The notes under the pieces: generated by a model
The model's database searches: none
The model's input: the letters and a program-made list of their open reading frames with translations, nothing else
Told to the model about the DNA's origin: nothing
Translations under genes and position numbers: made by a program
Source of the DNA: Ichthyophis bannanicus
Taxonomy: Eukaryota; Chordata; Amphibia; Gymnophiona; Ichthyophiidae
Direction: 5' to 3'
Length of the DNA stretch: 64,000 bases
Assembly: GCA_033557465.1 (NCBI GenBank)
Contig: CM066031.1
Location: 178,095,043-178,159,042 of the forward strand
Shown here: in pieces, positions 21,723 to 32,141 of the stretch
Position numbering within the stretch: position 1 is the first letter of the stretch
Layout: every line of letters starts with the position of its first letter

Positions 21723-22836
21723 CTCCATTTCCATTTGTAAATTTGTCTATCATATGTGGTCCTTCTCCAGGATTTTCTTTCATGAACAGAACAAAAGTAT
21801 TTGTTCAGAATTTTTGCTTTTTCAATATCACTTTCCACAAATCTATCCCTCAGCAGTTTTGAGTCTTGCAATTTCACCTCTGATCTTCCTCTTCTCCCAA
21901 ATATACCTGAGAAAGGTTTTGCCTCTACGCTTCTCATCTTTAGCCATCTTTTCTTCTGCCTTTGCTTTTGCTATCCTTATTTCTCTCTTTGTCTCTTTTA
22001 GCTTTATCCTGTATTCTTCTCTGTGTTCCTGTTTTTGTGAGCTTCTGAATTTTGTGAAAGCTGTGTTTTTGCTTTTATTTGTGCAGCCACTTGATGAACC
22101 ATATAGTTTCCTTTTCCTGCTGTTTCTATTTAATTTACATAAATATATGTTGCTCCTCTTATTGCCTCTTTGAGTTTAGCCCACTGCTATTCCACTTCCC
22201 TTATCCCCTCCCACCCTGCCAACTCCTCCTTCAGGTACATTCCTATTTTACTGAACTCAGCGTTTTTGAAGTCTAGGACTTTAAGTTTGCTGTGAGTGGA
22301 CTCTGCCTTGGCTTTTCCCTCAAACTACACTGTGTGATGATCACTGCTCTCAAGTGGGCTCCCATCACTACATTAGACATGCTATCTCCATTGGTGAGTA
22401 CTAAATCCAACCTCGAACTTTCCCTGGTCGGTTCTATTGCCAGTTTTCTGAGCAATGCTTCTTGGAAGGCATCCCCAATTTTTTTTACTTCTTTCCAGAT
22501 TTGCAGAAGGAATATTCCAATCCACATCTGTTAGGTTAAAGTCACCCAATATGATCACTTCTCCCTTCATAGTTACTTTTACAATATCAATGATCAAGTC
22601 TCTGTCCATTTCCTCAGTTTGAGTTGGAGGCCTGTAGACTACACCAGTGTGGATGATGGTACCATCTCCTGTTTCCACCACAATCCACAGCGCTTCTCCT
22701 TTTCCCAGTCCTCTGCATTTCAGCAACTTAATATTGCTTTTGACATATGGTGCTACTCCTCCCTTTTTCTGCCTTCTCTATCGCTTCTAAATAAATTATA
22801 GCCAGCTATGACTATATCCTATTCATGCGACTCATT
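21723..22836 (-). mobile_element. CR1 endonuclease/linker region
   Basis: The minus strand encodes the CR1 endonuclease: 'GVVYRPPTQTEEMD', 'VIILGDFNLTDVDW' (22382-22726), and the linker ('FLRY/GIFGRRGR', 'VESDIEKAKILNKYF', 21710-21937). Stops and small shifts separate the pieces. The endonuclease N-terminus continues at 27354-27451, beyond the L2 insertion. A close paralogue is at 29720-30792. Confidence 0.88.
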
Positions 22837-23124
22837 ATTTATTTATTTAACAAATTTTTATATACCGCTACCTTCCGAGGATCAGGTGCGGTTTACATAT
22901 AACAATTAAGGAAACAGAGAGGTATTTCTGTTTTTACATTGAACGATAACATGAACTATGTGCAATTAACATTTGAACTTTTAACTTTTAAACTTTTTGG
23001 AACTATGTACAATTAACTATGTACAGATATAGAAGGAGAAGTTCAACAGTATAAGCATAATAGGCAGTATTGAGGACAAAATATCTTTAGGCCTTGCGGT
23101 GTTGATCTACTTATGTTGTATATT

Positions 23125-26100
23125 TCATCCCTTTTCATATTGGAGTTGAGAGTTAGTTAATGTGCCGTAGTAGGAGGTAAAAAGGTGAGTTTTTAAGTTT
23201 TTGCGTAAATCTTTAAAGTCAGTTAGTGCTCTGAATTCATCAGGTAGCGAGTTCCAGAGCGTGGGGGCTGCATGGGAGAAAGCCTTTTTATTTGTTGTTT
23301 TTTTGGATTTTGTGAATTCTTTCGGCATTTTTAGTTTATTGGCATTGCCTCTTCTATGTACACTATGGGGTGTATCTTTAATAATTAGTTTATTTAATGT
23401 TTCCGGGGCAGTGTTGTTTAGTGCTTTAAAGGTGGTTATTAATTTATAGTTTATTCTGCATTGGATGGGGAGCCAGTGTAGTTTGGCTAGGTAGGGTGAT
23501 ATGTGCTCGAAAGGGTGAACCTTCATTATAGTTCTGGCGGCAGCATTTTGAGCCAGTTGGATTCTTCTGATGTTATGGTTTGATGTGCCTAGTAGAGAGA
23601 GGTTGGCAAAGTCAAAATGAGGGGTGATTATGGCTTGAATAATGCTTAGGAAATCTTGCAGGTGGACTAGTGGGCGTAGATGTTTTAAAACTTTGAGTTT
23701 AAAGTAGATTTTCTTTGTTGTGTTTCTTATATGTGTGTTCATACTAAGTTGAGTGTCTAGTAACACCCCTAAGTATTTTATTTCGCTTTTTATGTGGATG
23801 TCATGATTCTGAAGTGTAATGTGGGTGGGGGGAGTAAAGGATTTGTTCTTTGTTACAATTAGTATGTCGGTTTTGGAATGGTTAATAAAGAGATTGTGGT
23901 CTTCTAACCAAGTTGCCAATTCGTTGAAGCAGTCCGTTAAGAGTTGGAGGGGAATCATAGGGATTGTGAATGGAATGTACAGCATAATGTCGTCCGCGTA
24001 TATGTGATAATGGATTTTGAATTTTTTAAAGATCTTGCAGCTTGGTTGTATATATATGTTGAATAGTAGAGCAGATAGTGCCGAGCTTTGGGGGAGTCCT
24101 ATTTCCTGTTTGTATGTGTTGGAGGTTTGATTGTTGATCCTGACAGTTTGGGATCTGTTGGAGAGATATGATGTAAACCATTTAAGGACTGTTGAGTTGG
24201 CACCGATTTGTGAGAGCCTATTGAGCATTAGTGTATGGTGAACCCTGTCAAAAGCCGCAGATATATCTATAAAAAGAAGTAGGAATGCATTTTTAGGGCT
24301 GTCTATTCCTCTTACTAGTGTGTCTAGGAGGACTGTTAAAAGAGTGTCTACTCCATGACCAGGATGGAAGCCATATTGTTGGTGGTCAAGGGGAGCTGAT
24401 GTGTCAATGTAATCTTGTGTTTGAGTTTGAACTACTTTTTCTATGAGTTTGGCCATGAATGGTATACTGGAGATGGGTCTATAAGATTTCGGTGAGGTTT
24501 TGTCCAAAGTATTGTTTTTTAGTATGGGTCTAATTTGTGCATGCTTTAGACTAGGCAGGAGATAGCCTTGTTTTAGTGATAGATTAATTAGTGGTATTAT
24601 GAAAGGGGATAAAGTTGGAAGGGTGTTCTTTATCCAATTTACTGGGCAGGGATGAAGGTGAGAAGTGGTGGTATTTAAGTGCATCATAATATTCTTAAGG
24701 GTCTCTTTTGTTATGGGGTAGAAATTGTTCCAAGAATCTAATGGGGGTTGATATGATATGGATTGTGGAATTGGTAAGATATTATTTATTTTTGATTTGT
24801 TTATGTAGTAATTTGCTAAGGTTTGGGGAGATATGTCGTTAGCTTCATTACTTGAGTTGAATGTGTTTTTGGTTAAGTTTTGGACAATGGAGAAAAGTTC
24901 TCTAGGTCTGTTGATAGATTTATTTAGAATAGAGGAGTGGAAGTTTTTCTTAGCGCTGTCTATGGCCTCTCTGTAGTTTTTGAGATAAGTATAATAGAGT
25001 TCGTTATGTGAAGTAGATTTAGTTTTGCGCCACTTTAGTTCTATTTTCCTAAGTGTTCTTTTCATAGCTTTTAAAGTGTTGTTAAACCATGGGGCATTAT
25101 CAGTTCTGTGACAGGTGGTCTTCTTGTTTGATTGTTTATTTGCTGCTGCTTTTGATATTGTATTATGCCAAATTGTAATGGCCTCATCAAGGTTGGTAGG
25201 TGATGAGGAGAGGTAAGGGGTAGTTAGGTCTAGGAAATCTTCTGCGTTGAATTTTTTAAATCTAGGGGGTAGGGGTTCTTGCTGGTTATGTTTGTTATTT
25301 GAGTCCAAGGGTTTAATAGTAAAATTGATCAGGTAGTGGTCTGACCATGGGATCGGTGTACTCTTTAGGGATTCCGTATTAAAAAGTTTATGGAGTACTT
25401 CCGGGAGAAATATGAGGTCTAAGGTTCCTCCTTTGTTATGGGTCTTTGTATTAATGATTTGGTGGAAACCTATGTCTTGTATGGATTCAAGAAAGAGGGT
25501 TGAGTATGTAGTGGGAAGAGACGGGAGATTAAAATCTCCTAACATTATTATAGGACATTGGTCCATAGATGAACTGAGAAGCTCTATCAGGGCATCCATA
25601 TTTTCTGTTTTATGGTCAGGTGGTCTGTATATCAGGCATATTCTAATATTGTCTATCTTTATGATGAGGGTGTCAGTGTTGTTAATGATCTCTGAGGATT
25701 GTTGTTTAGCATTTAGGACCTTTTTAGTCATTACAAGCACACCTCCTCCTTTTTTGTTTTTTCTATGTGTATGAAATATATCGTAGTCCTTCCTGTCTAA
25801 TTGGTTTAAGTAGACCACATCTGTGTCAGAAAGCCATGTTTCTGTGACACAGAGTATGTCAGGTTTATTGTCATTCAAGAGGTCAGTGAAGATAGGGAGT
25901 TTATTTTTCATGGATCTAGCATTTGTTAGGATACATGATAAAATGGCAGGTTCTTTATTGTTTGGCAGGGGATTTGGTTGGTAGGGTGCGGTAGGTTTTA
26001 TGTGTATAAGATGGTTGTGGTTTACTTTTGAATAAGACCAATTTGGTGCATGTGTTGATGGGGTATGAAGACGGTTAAGTCTTTGTATGATTGGGATTGG

Positions 26101-26202
26101 TTTATAATGTTTAGTGTTTAGACTATGTGTGAGGGCAATTATTGTTAGTATTATGGCACAGGTGTAAAATAATCTTAGGTGAAAAGTCTGTGTGTTCTGC
26201 AT
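23125..26202 (-). CDS. L2 LINE endonuclease-reverse transcriptase, 1025 aa, unbroken
   Basis: The product would nick target DNA and reverse-transcribe element RNA at the nick. Order of parts: a hydrophobic N-terminal segment (residues about 8-25); AP endonuclease (about 90-310) with 'NARSMKNK', 'CVTETWL', 'IYRPPDHK', 'IIMLGDFNLPSL', 'GGTLDLIFL' and 'WSDHYLI'; a linker; then RT (about 550-800) with 'SYRPISSIPFMAKLIEKV', 'YGFHPGHGVDTLL', 'LLFIDISAAFDRVHH' and 'YHIYADDIMLY' (near residue 734); and a C-terminal region ending 'LWNSLPDEFRALTD'. There is no stop or frameshift over 3 kb. One warning: the PQG block reads 'GLPQSSALSALLFN', where sister copies have 'GVPQGS', which may weaken activity. 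The ATG at 26202 gives the usual single-ORF L2 layout. Confidence 0.9.
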   Translation of the reverse strand: MQNTQTFHLRLFYTCAIILTIIALTHSLNTKHYKPIPIIQRLNRLHTPSTHAPNWSYSKVNHNHLIHIKPTAPYQPNPLPNNKEPAILSCILTNARSMKNKLPIFTDLLNDNKPDILCVTETWLSDTDVVYLNQLDRKDYDIFHTHRKNKKGGGVLVMTKKVLNAKQQSSEIINNTDTLIIKIDNIRICLIYRPPDHKTENMDALIELLSSSMDQCPIIMLGDFNLPSLPTTYSTLFLESIQDIGFHQIINTKTHNKGGTLDLIFLPEVLHKLFNTESLKSTPIPWSDHYLINFTIKPLDSNNKHNQQEPLPPRFKKFNAEDFLDLTTPYLSSSPTNLDEAITIWHNTISKAAANKQSNKKTTCHRTDNAPWFNNTLKAMKRTLRKIELKWRKTKSTSHNELYYTYLKNYREAIDSAKKNFHSSILNKSINRPRELFSIVQNLTKNTFNSSNEANDISPQTLANYYINKSKINNILPIPQSISYQPPLDSWNNFYPITKETLKNIMMHLNTTTSHLHPCPVNWIKNTLPTLSPFIIPLINLSLKQGYLLPSLKHAQIRPILKNNTLDKTSPKSYRPISSIPFMAKLIEKVVQTQTQDYIDTSAPLDHQQYGFHPGHGVDTLLTVLLDTLVRGIDSPKNAFLLLFIDISAAFDRVHHTLMLNRLSQIGANSTVLKWFTSYLSNRSQTVRINNQTSNTYKQEIGLPQSSALSALLFNIYIQPSCKIFKKFKIHYHIYADDIMLYIPFTIPMIPLQLLTDCFNELATWLEDHNLFINHSKTDILIVTKNKSFTPPTHITLQNHDIHIKSEIKYLGVLLDTQLSMNTHIRNTTKKIYFKLKVLKHLRPLVHLQDFLSIIQAIITPHFDFANLSLLGTSNHNIRRIQLAQNAAARTIMKVHPFEHISPYLAKLHWLPIQCRINYKLITTFKALNNTAPETLNKLIIKDTPHSVHRRGNANKLKMPKEFTKSKKTTNKKAFSHAAPTLWNSLPDEFRALTDFKDLRKNLKTHLFTSYYGTLTNSQLQYEKG

Positions 26203-26259
26203 TTTGAAGGCTGGCAGTTATAATTTGTTTGTTGCTGGGGACTGAGGTGGGTCTAACAC

Positions 26260-26890
26260 AGTTAGGAGGAGAAGTAGCTGGCAGTGTTAATAGTTCTAGT
26301 GCTGTATAGGTGATGTTGAATTACTAGGCACAGTAAGATTACTAGTAACAGTAAATTTCTGACACGGTTAAGTGAACAGTCAGTTGGTGGGAGCAGTGAA
26401 TCTAGAGCAGTTAGGAGAGGGTGAGCTTTAAGAGCAGTGACCAATTCAAGCACATTTAAGTGAGGGTGGGTTACTGTCAACAGTAGTAAATTCAGACACA
26501 GATAAGTGATAATGGCAACTGGAAACAATGCTGAATCTAACTCAGGTGAATGAAAATGAAAATGGATTACTGGCAACAGTAGTAAAACTTACACGGTACA
26601 GTGAGGATGGATTACTGGCGACAGTAATACATCCAACACAGATCAGTAATAATGGATTACTGGCAACAGTATTAAATCTAGCTCAGGTCAATGAAAATGG
26701 AATTACTGACAACAGTAGTAATTCTAACCCAGTGCAATGAAGATGGGAGTTACTGGCTACAGTTATACATTTAACATGGTTCGGTACAAATGGGTTACTG
26801 TCAGCATTAGTAACTTTTTCATAGGAGAGAGTGAGTTGGCAGCAGTGATAATAACTAACACAGTTGAAGGGGGGGCTAGTTACAAGCGAT
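26260..26890 (+). repeat. 45-bp tandem array in the L2 5' leader
   Basis: Units starting 'atggattactggcaacagta' begin at 26562, 26607, 26652 and 26697, exactly 45 bases apart. More diverged units lie on both sides. The array is immediately upstream (on the minus strand) of the L2 start codon, so it is part of the leader of that LINE. Confidence 0.85.
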
Positions 26891-27125
26891 AATGTGGTGA
26901 ATGTACTAAGTATGATTGTTATGAAGGTGGTAATAGTTATCAGCTTTGGTGCAGGTGTCTATAAGGTCATACAGTCTTTAGGTAATACTTGCAGTTCAGG
27001 CTAGAAGTCCAATTATGGTGGAAGTCCTTGTTTCTGTGGCGTTGAGGGCTATGGAGGTGCCACTGCCAAAGGGCCCTCTGGTGAGGCCCTCAGGCGCGGG
27101 CCCGCACAGCACGGGTGCGCCTGCA

Positions 27126-27353
27126 GCGCCTCTTTTTCAAGCAGGAGAAGAGCCCCGATTGGGCTGCTGCCGATCAGCTGGAGTCCCGATGTGGAAGAGC
27201 TCAATCCCTCTCGGGGAGAGCACGTGGTTGGTGAAAGGGCTGCTGCAATGTCGGCGCCTCTTTTTCAAGCAGGAGAAGAGCCCCGATTGGGCTGCTGCCG
27301 ATCAGCTGGAGTCCCGATGTGGAAGAGCTCAATCCCTCTCGGGGAGAGCACGC
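27126..27353 (-). repeat. Two tandem 128-bp GC-rich units at the L2 5' end
   Basis: 'gcgcctctttttcaagcagg' starts at 27126 and 27254, and about 100 bases are virtually identical between the two. They lie at the outer 5' edge of the L2 on the minus strand, where promoter monomers sit in some L1 families. The promoter role is inference. I saw nothing like this in the other L2 copies here, all of which are 5'-truncated. Confidence 0.8.
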
Positions 27354-27451
27354 GGTTTTTGTAATGGCCACAATGTCGAAGTCCATTTCCACCATCAGAG
27401 CTTTCAGGTCAGCAACTTTGTTGGCTAGACTTTAAACCTTTGTACTCACTG
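27354..27451 (-). mobile_element. CR1 endonuclease N-terminus (continuation)
   Basis: On the minus strand it encodes 'ALMVEMDFDIVAITKTA', the start of the CR1 endonuclease, matching 30702-30792. It connects the L2 insertion at 22838-27353 with the next L2 at 27452. Confidence 0.8.
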
Positions 27452-29080
27452 TACTCACAAATCCTTTACCCAAGGACACATGCCAGACGCCCATTCGACC
27501 AACCCTAAAAAAACACAACCTAGATCCCCTCGACCCCACCTCCTACAGACCAGTAGCGAGCCTCCCACTCACCGCAAAGATAATTGAGAACATAGTCCAA
27601 CGTCAGCTTCAAGAACACCTGGACGTCAACAACATACTAGACCTGCAGCAACACGGATTCCGACCATTACATGGCATCGAGACCCTCATGACCACACTGA
27701 TGAACACCCTCATCATAGGAACCCAAGAGAAACACTCCGGATACATCCTAATTTTCCTGGATATATCAGGGGCCTTTGACACCATCTCCCATAACATCCT
27801 TATCCACAGACTCCAAACAATTGGGATCAAAGATACTGTACTCCATTGGTTCAGGTCCTATCTAACCAACCGACAACAACTGATCCATACCAAAACCTCA
27901 ACCTCACCCCCATTCCAGCAACATCAAGGAGTACCTCAAGGATCCACATTATCAGCCATGCTTTTCAACATCTACCTCCGTCCACTCTGTTCAGTCATAC
28001 GCACCCACAATGTCAATTTCCACATATACGCTGATGACATAATGCTCTACGCCCCAATTACAACCACAGACCCAAAAAACAACCAATTATCAGCTTGCTT
28101 CACCGACGTATCCAACTGGCTACAAGAGAACAACTTATCCATTAACATAAAGGAGACCGAAGCTCTTATAGTGACAAAAGACCCAGACTTCAAACCACCC
28201 ACTCACCTCACCATGGGAACCACGCAAATACAAATACAACCTCACATAAGATATCTCGGAATTTTCATTAACCAAGCCCTAACCCTTAAACAGCAAATCA
28301 ACAAGACCACTAGAACTGTATTCCACAAGGCAAAAATGGTACAGCGTCTCCGACCTCTCCTCGAACCACAGGACTTCAGGACAGTAATGCAGGCTCTGAC
28401 ACTCCCTCATCTGGACTACTGCAACATAATCTATCATGGCCTACCTGCCACACAAACCAATCCCCTTCGAACTGCCCTAAACACCACGGCGAGAATAATT
28501 CACAATGCAAAGAAACGAGACCACATCACCCCAATTCTGAGAGACCTTCATATTCTCCCCATCGAAACAAGAATCAAGTACAAAGCTCTTCTACTCACCC
28601 ACAAAACCATCCACCAAACACAAGGCACCCCACTCCACACCCTACTGCCTTGCCCAACCCACAACAGAACAACCAGACAATCCTCCAACAGCTCCATTGC
28701 CGTCCCCCACAAAAGTACCAAGGCAACACAACGGACCTGCAACAGAGCCTTTGAACTCTATGCCCCATCCCTCTGGAACTCTCTACCAAACCACATCAGG
28801 AACAACGGTGATCTCCCATCATTCAAAAAGCAGCTAAAAACCGTCCTATTCCAAGAACATCTCTGAATAGCAATCCCTATTCCCCTCAAGATCTTCAGAC
28901 CAATAACTATGCTACCCTGTCAGTCTCTATGTCCATCCCAAAATCATTAATGTTGAACCCTGGTGATGGCCCCCCCACTTTTGATTCTCCCCCCCCCCCC
29001 CTGTTATGTGTCCCACTGCTTTGACCCGGTGAAAAGCGGGATATAAATACAGTTAAATAAATAAAATAAATAAAAATAAA
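27452..29080 (+). mobile_element. 5'-truncated L2-clade LINE with target-site duplication
   Basis: RT, C-terminal region and 3' UTR of an L2, ending 'gcgggatataaatac' and taaataaata units. It is flanked by 'cactg' at 27447-27451 and 29081-29085. The uninterrupted target is present in the paralogous CR1 at 30784-30800. Confidence 0.9.
27467..28866 (+). CDS. L2 reverse transcriptase and C-terminal domain, 5'-truncated, open frame
   Basis: The frame is open from the insertion edge to the stop at 28864-28866 (about 466 codons; the first internal ATG is at 27688). RT blocks are intact: 'SYRPVASLPLTAKIIENIV', 'QHGFRPLHGIETLM', 'IFLDISGAFDTISH', 'GVPQGSTLSAMLFN', 'HIYADDIMLY', 'IRYLGIFIN'. The C-terminal L2 region follows ('RDHITPILRDLHILPI', 'LWNSLPNHIRNNGDLPSF'). 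The endonuclease is missing, so the copy is dead as an autonomous element, yet no disabling mutation is visible in what remains. This suggests a recent insertion. Confidence 0.88.
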
Positions 29081-29377
29081 CACTGCCTTCCAGCAATTGT
29101 TGGTTGGCTTGCTTGTATTTTGGACGGATTTTGTTCAAACTCCTCTTCCCTCTTGTCACTGACGTATGGATTAAAATGATAAATATTACCAATGTTATTG
29201 TGCTCTTGCAGGGAGTGATGTCCTGAATTTGTTTTTTTCCCATTTGTCACCTCCTTTCCTTAGTTTAAGTACTTGTTCACATATTGCCTGAATTTTTCAC
29301 TTAGGATCCTTTTTCTGCCACAGTCCATCAATATAGTACAGTCTCTTGTGGTTCTATCTATTGCCTCAGTTGCCTAT

Positions 29378-29718
29378 GGGGTATGTTTACTAAACTGTCT
29401 TAATGTGCAGCCAGCGATAATGTGCAGGCTGCCATAAAAGGAGTGGGCGTGTCAGTCTTAATGTAGCCGCTAAGCACGTTAACGCGCGGTAATCCTAAGT
29501 AGGCGTGCAGACATGCAAACACAGAAACAGAGGTTGTAGCACAATGGTCAAAACACTAACTGATGGTAGAGGGGTCATGAGTTTGATCCTCCAGTGTGCC
29601 TAATGAATAAGGCTGGCTGAGGCATCACCCTTTATGTTTAAGTAGTGCTTTATGAGGCATTTTACTTTTATTTTAAGTAGTGCTGCCAGCAAACACACCC
29701 TCATGGTGGCGTAACCTC
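29378..29718 (+). mobile_element. Partial arm of the TIR-element family
   Basis: It has the same terminus, tRNA-like module (29532-29600) and 'agtagtgctgccagcaaaca' stretch as the left arm of the large element at 31089, and stops at 'ggcgtaacct'. Confidence 0.8.
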
Positions 29719-29719
29719 A

Positions 29720-30792
29720 GTCTTCCAATTTCACCTCTGATCTTCCTCTTCTCCCAAATATACCTGAGAAAGGTTTTGCCTCTACGCTTCTCAACTTTAG
29801 CCATCTTTTCTTCTGCCTTTGCTTTTGCTATCCTTATTTCTCTCTTTGTCTCTTTTAGCTTTATCCTGTATTCTTTTCTGTGTTCCTGTTTTTATGAGCT
29901 TCTGAATTTTGTGAAAGCTGTGTTTTTGCTTTTATTTGTGCAGCCACTTGATGAACCATATAGTTTCCTTTTCCTGCTGTTTCTATTTAATTTACATAAA
30001 TATATGTTGCTCTTCTTATTGCCTCTTTGAGTTTAGCCCACTGCTATTCCACTTCCCTTATCCCCTCCCACCCTGCCAACTCCTCCTTCAGATACATTCC
30101 CATTTTACTGAACTCAGTGTTTTTGAAGTCTAGGACTTTAAGTTTGCTGTGAGTGGACTCTGCCTTGGCTTTTCCCTCAAACTACACTGTGTGATGATCA
30201 CTGCTCTCAAGTGGGCTCCCACCCCTACATTAGACATGCTATCTCCATTGGTGAGTACTAAATCCAACCTCGAACTTTCCCTGGTCAGTTCTATTGCCAG
30301 TTTTCTCAGCAATGCTTCTTGGAAGGCATCCCCAATTTTTTTTACTTCTTTCCAGATTTGCAGAAGGAATACCCCAATCCACATCTGCTAGGTTAAAGTC
30401 ACCCAATATGATCACTTCTCCCTTCATAGTTACTTTTACAATATCAATGATCAAGTCTCTGTCCATTTCCTCAGTTTGAGTTGGAGGCCTGTAGACTACA
30501 CCAGTGTGGATGATGGTACCATCTCCTGTTTCCACCACAATCCACAGCGCTTCTCCTTTTCCCAGTCCTCTGCATTTCAGCAACTTAATATTGCTTTTGA
30601 CATTTGGTGCTACTCCTCCCTTTTTCTGCCTTCTCTATCGCTTCTAAATAAATAATAGCCAGCTATGACTATATCCTATTCATGCAACTCATTAAACCAT
30701 GTTTCTGTAATGACCACAATGTCCAAGTCCATTTCCACCATCAGAGCTTTCAGGTCAGCAACTTTGTTGGCTAGACTTTGAACCTTTGTACT
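29720..30792 (-). mobile_element. CR1 endonuclease/linker region, uninterrupted paralogue
   Basis: It is about 98% identical by eye to 21876-22836 joined to 27354-27451, but without the 4.5-kb L2. The endonuclease block (30239-30583) has 'GVVYRPPTQTEEMD' and 'VIILGDFNLADVDW', and 'DLDIVVITETWFNEL' is encoded upstream near 30690. A stop interrupts the frame just after that motif. 30793-31088 repeats the further upstream CR1 part. Confidence 0.88.
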
Positions 30793-31240
30793 CACTGCCT
30801 TCCAGCAATTGTTGGTTGGCTTGCTTGTATTTTGGACGGATTTTGTTCAAACTCCTCTTCCCTCTTGTCACTGACGTATGGATTAAAATGATGAATATTA
30901 CCAATGTTATTGTGCTCTTGCAGGGAGTGATGTCCTGAATTTGTTTTTTCCCATTTGTCACCTCCTTTCCTTAGTTTAAGTACTTGTCCACATATTGCCT
31001 GGATTTTTCACTTAGGATCCTTTTTCTGCCACAAACCATCAATATAGTACAGCCTCTTGTTGTTCTATCTATTGCCTCAGTTGCCTATGGGGTATGTTTA
31101 CTAAACCGTCTTAATGTGCAGCCAGCGATAATGTGCAGGCTGCCATAAAAAGAGTGGGCATGTCAGTCTTAACGTAGCCGCTAAGCACGTAAACGCGCAG
31201 TAATTCTAAGTAGACGTGCAGACATGCAAACACAGAAACA

Positions 31241-31310
31241 GAGGTGTAGCACAATGGTCAATACACTGACTGATGGTACAGGGGTCATGAGTTTGATCCT
31301 CCAGTGTGCC
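31241..31310 (+). other. tRNA-like module 1, left arm
   Basis: A-box-like 'tagcacaatgg' and B-box-like 'gtttgatcct', the same as at 29532-29600 and inverted at 35328-35396. The B box is degenerate here. Confidence 0.45.
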
Positions 31311-31426
31311 TAATGAATAAGGCTGGCTGAGGCATCACCCTTTATGTTTAAGTAGTGCTTTATGAGGCATTTTACTTTTATTTTAAGTAGTGCTGCCAGC
31401 AAGCACACCCTCACGGTGGCGTAACC

Positions 31427-31560
31427 TAAGGTGCCGCATAAGGCACCCTATAAGGCACTCCATAGGGCACATTATAGAGCGCACTGTATGCGAAGGCACC
31501 CTATAATGTCCCCTATAGGACCCCTTTAAGGCGCTTTATAGGGCCCCTTATGAGGCACCT
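31427..31560. repeat. Palindromic 12-13-bp ladder, left arm
   Basis: Repeated words 'aaggcaccctat', 'aggcactccatag', 'aaggcgctttatag' and 'gaggcacc' alternate in sense and complement, so many nested hairpins are possible. The right arm has the same ladder at 35035-35215. Confidence 0.75.
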
Positions 31561-31647
31561 CATGGTTACAGTACTGTGAGGGTGTTTTTGCTGGCAGCAC
31601 TAATGTACATTAAAAATAGACAATGCCACAGACAGCCCTATCAAATA

Positions 31648-31720
31648 ACCCCACTGTGGGTTTGAACCCATGACCTCTGACTCCACAGGCAATGAAGGAA
31701 CCAGTGGGCTACAGCTACTG
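31648..31720 (-). other. tRNA-like module 2, left arm
   Basis: On the minus strand 'tagcccactgg' (A-box-like) is followed by 'atgggttcaaacccac', a perfect T-arm-like hairpin and good B box. The counterpart in the right arm is 34883-34955 on the plus strand. It points in the opposite sense to module 1. Confidence 0.5.
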
Positions 31721-32090
31721 ACAAACCCCTGGCTGGCTCAGAGGGACTGCAGTTCACCACACAAACTGTCTGCTGTGGTTACCAGGATAGGGTTTACCCA
31801 CCCGTACCCATGAGGCACTGCACATGCAAATCAGCAGTCTACAGATGATCACAAGATGGGGTATGCACCCCCACAGCACCTCGGCCTGGTAGGGGGAACT
31901 GAACGTGTGCACCCCCACAGCACCTCAGCCTGGTAGGGGGTACTGACCGTGTGTGTTACTGGCACCAAGAAAAAACAGCACACTGCCTCGTAGACAGAGG
32001 AACAGTACAGAAACGCTAGGCAGGTATAGACCACTCACAATATCTAATTATTCCATATGTTTCTTTACTGATCCATGATTGATAAGGGAG

Positions 32091-32141
32091 GCCAGACCCG
32101 ACACAGGCCGTGTTTCAAGAAATCTTCTTCAGGGGTTAGGC
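32091..32141 (-). ncRNA. Hammerhead ribozyme-like motif, minus copy
   Basis: Read on the minus strand: 'gcctaaccc' then 'ctgaaga', a short helix aga/tct, 'gaa', a four-base-pair helix acac/gtgt closing around 'ggcct', then C and 'gggtctggc'. This gives the CUGANGA and GAA core, GUC at the cleavage position, and a stem I of ccc/ggg plus gcc/ggc with an internal loop. All core positions are present by eye; activity is untested. Confidence 0.6.

Larger units (their letters stand above)
22838..27353 (-). mobile_element. Near full-length L2-clade LINE (about 4.5 kb) inserted in CR1
   Basis: The 3' tail (22838-22900 on the plus strand: 'tatttatttatttaac', 'tataccgctacc', 'gcggtttacat'), a 3' UTR, a single 1025-codon frame, and a structured 5' leader can all be followed. 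The paralogous CR1 at 30680-30710 shows the sequence without the insertion. By comparison the right edge falls near 27353, so this is close to complete rather than 5'-truncated. The leader holds a 45-bp tandem array and, at its start, two copies of a 128-bp GC-rich unit. Confidence 0.85.
29081..30792. repeat. 1712-bp tandem duplication, first unit
   Basis: The block starting 'cactgccttccagcaattg' at 29081 recurs at 30793, and the following 'ggggtatgtttac' terminus recurs at 29378 and 31089. The two units are nearly identical until the first switches, near 29718, from the TIR-element arm into CR1 linker sequence. So a piece of CR1 plus an element arm was duplicated in tandem. Confidence 0.8.

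Noticed and set aside
21700..22173. 157-codon hydrophobic plus-strand frame (and its partner at 29680)
   Set aside because: Antisense shadow of the CR1 endonuclease linker.
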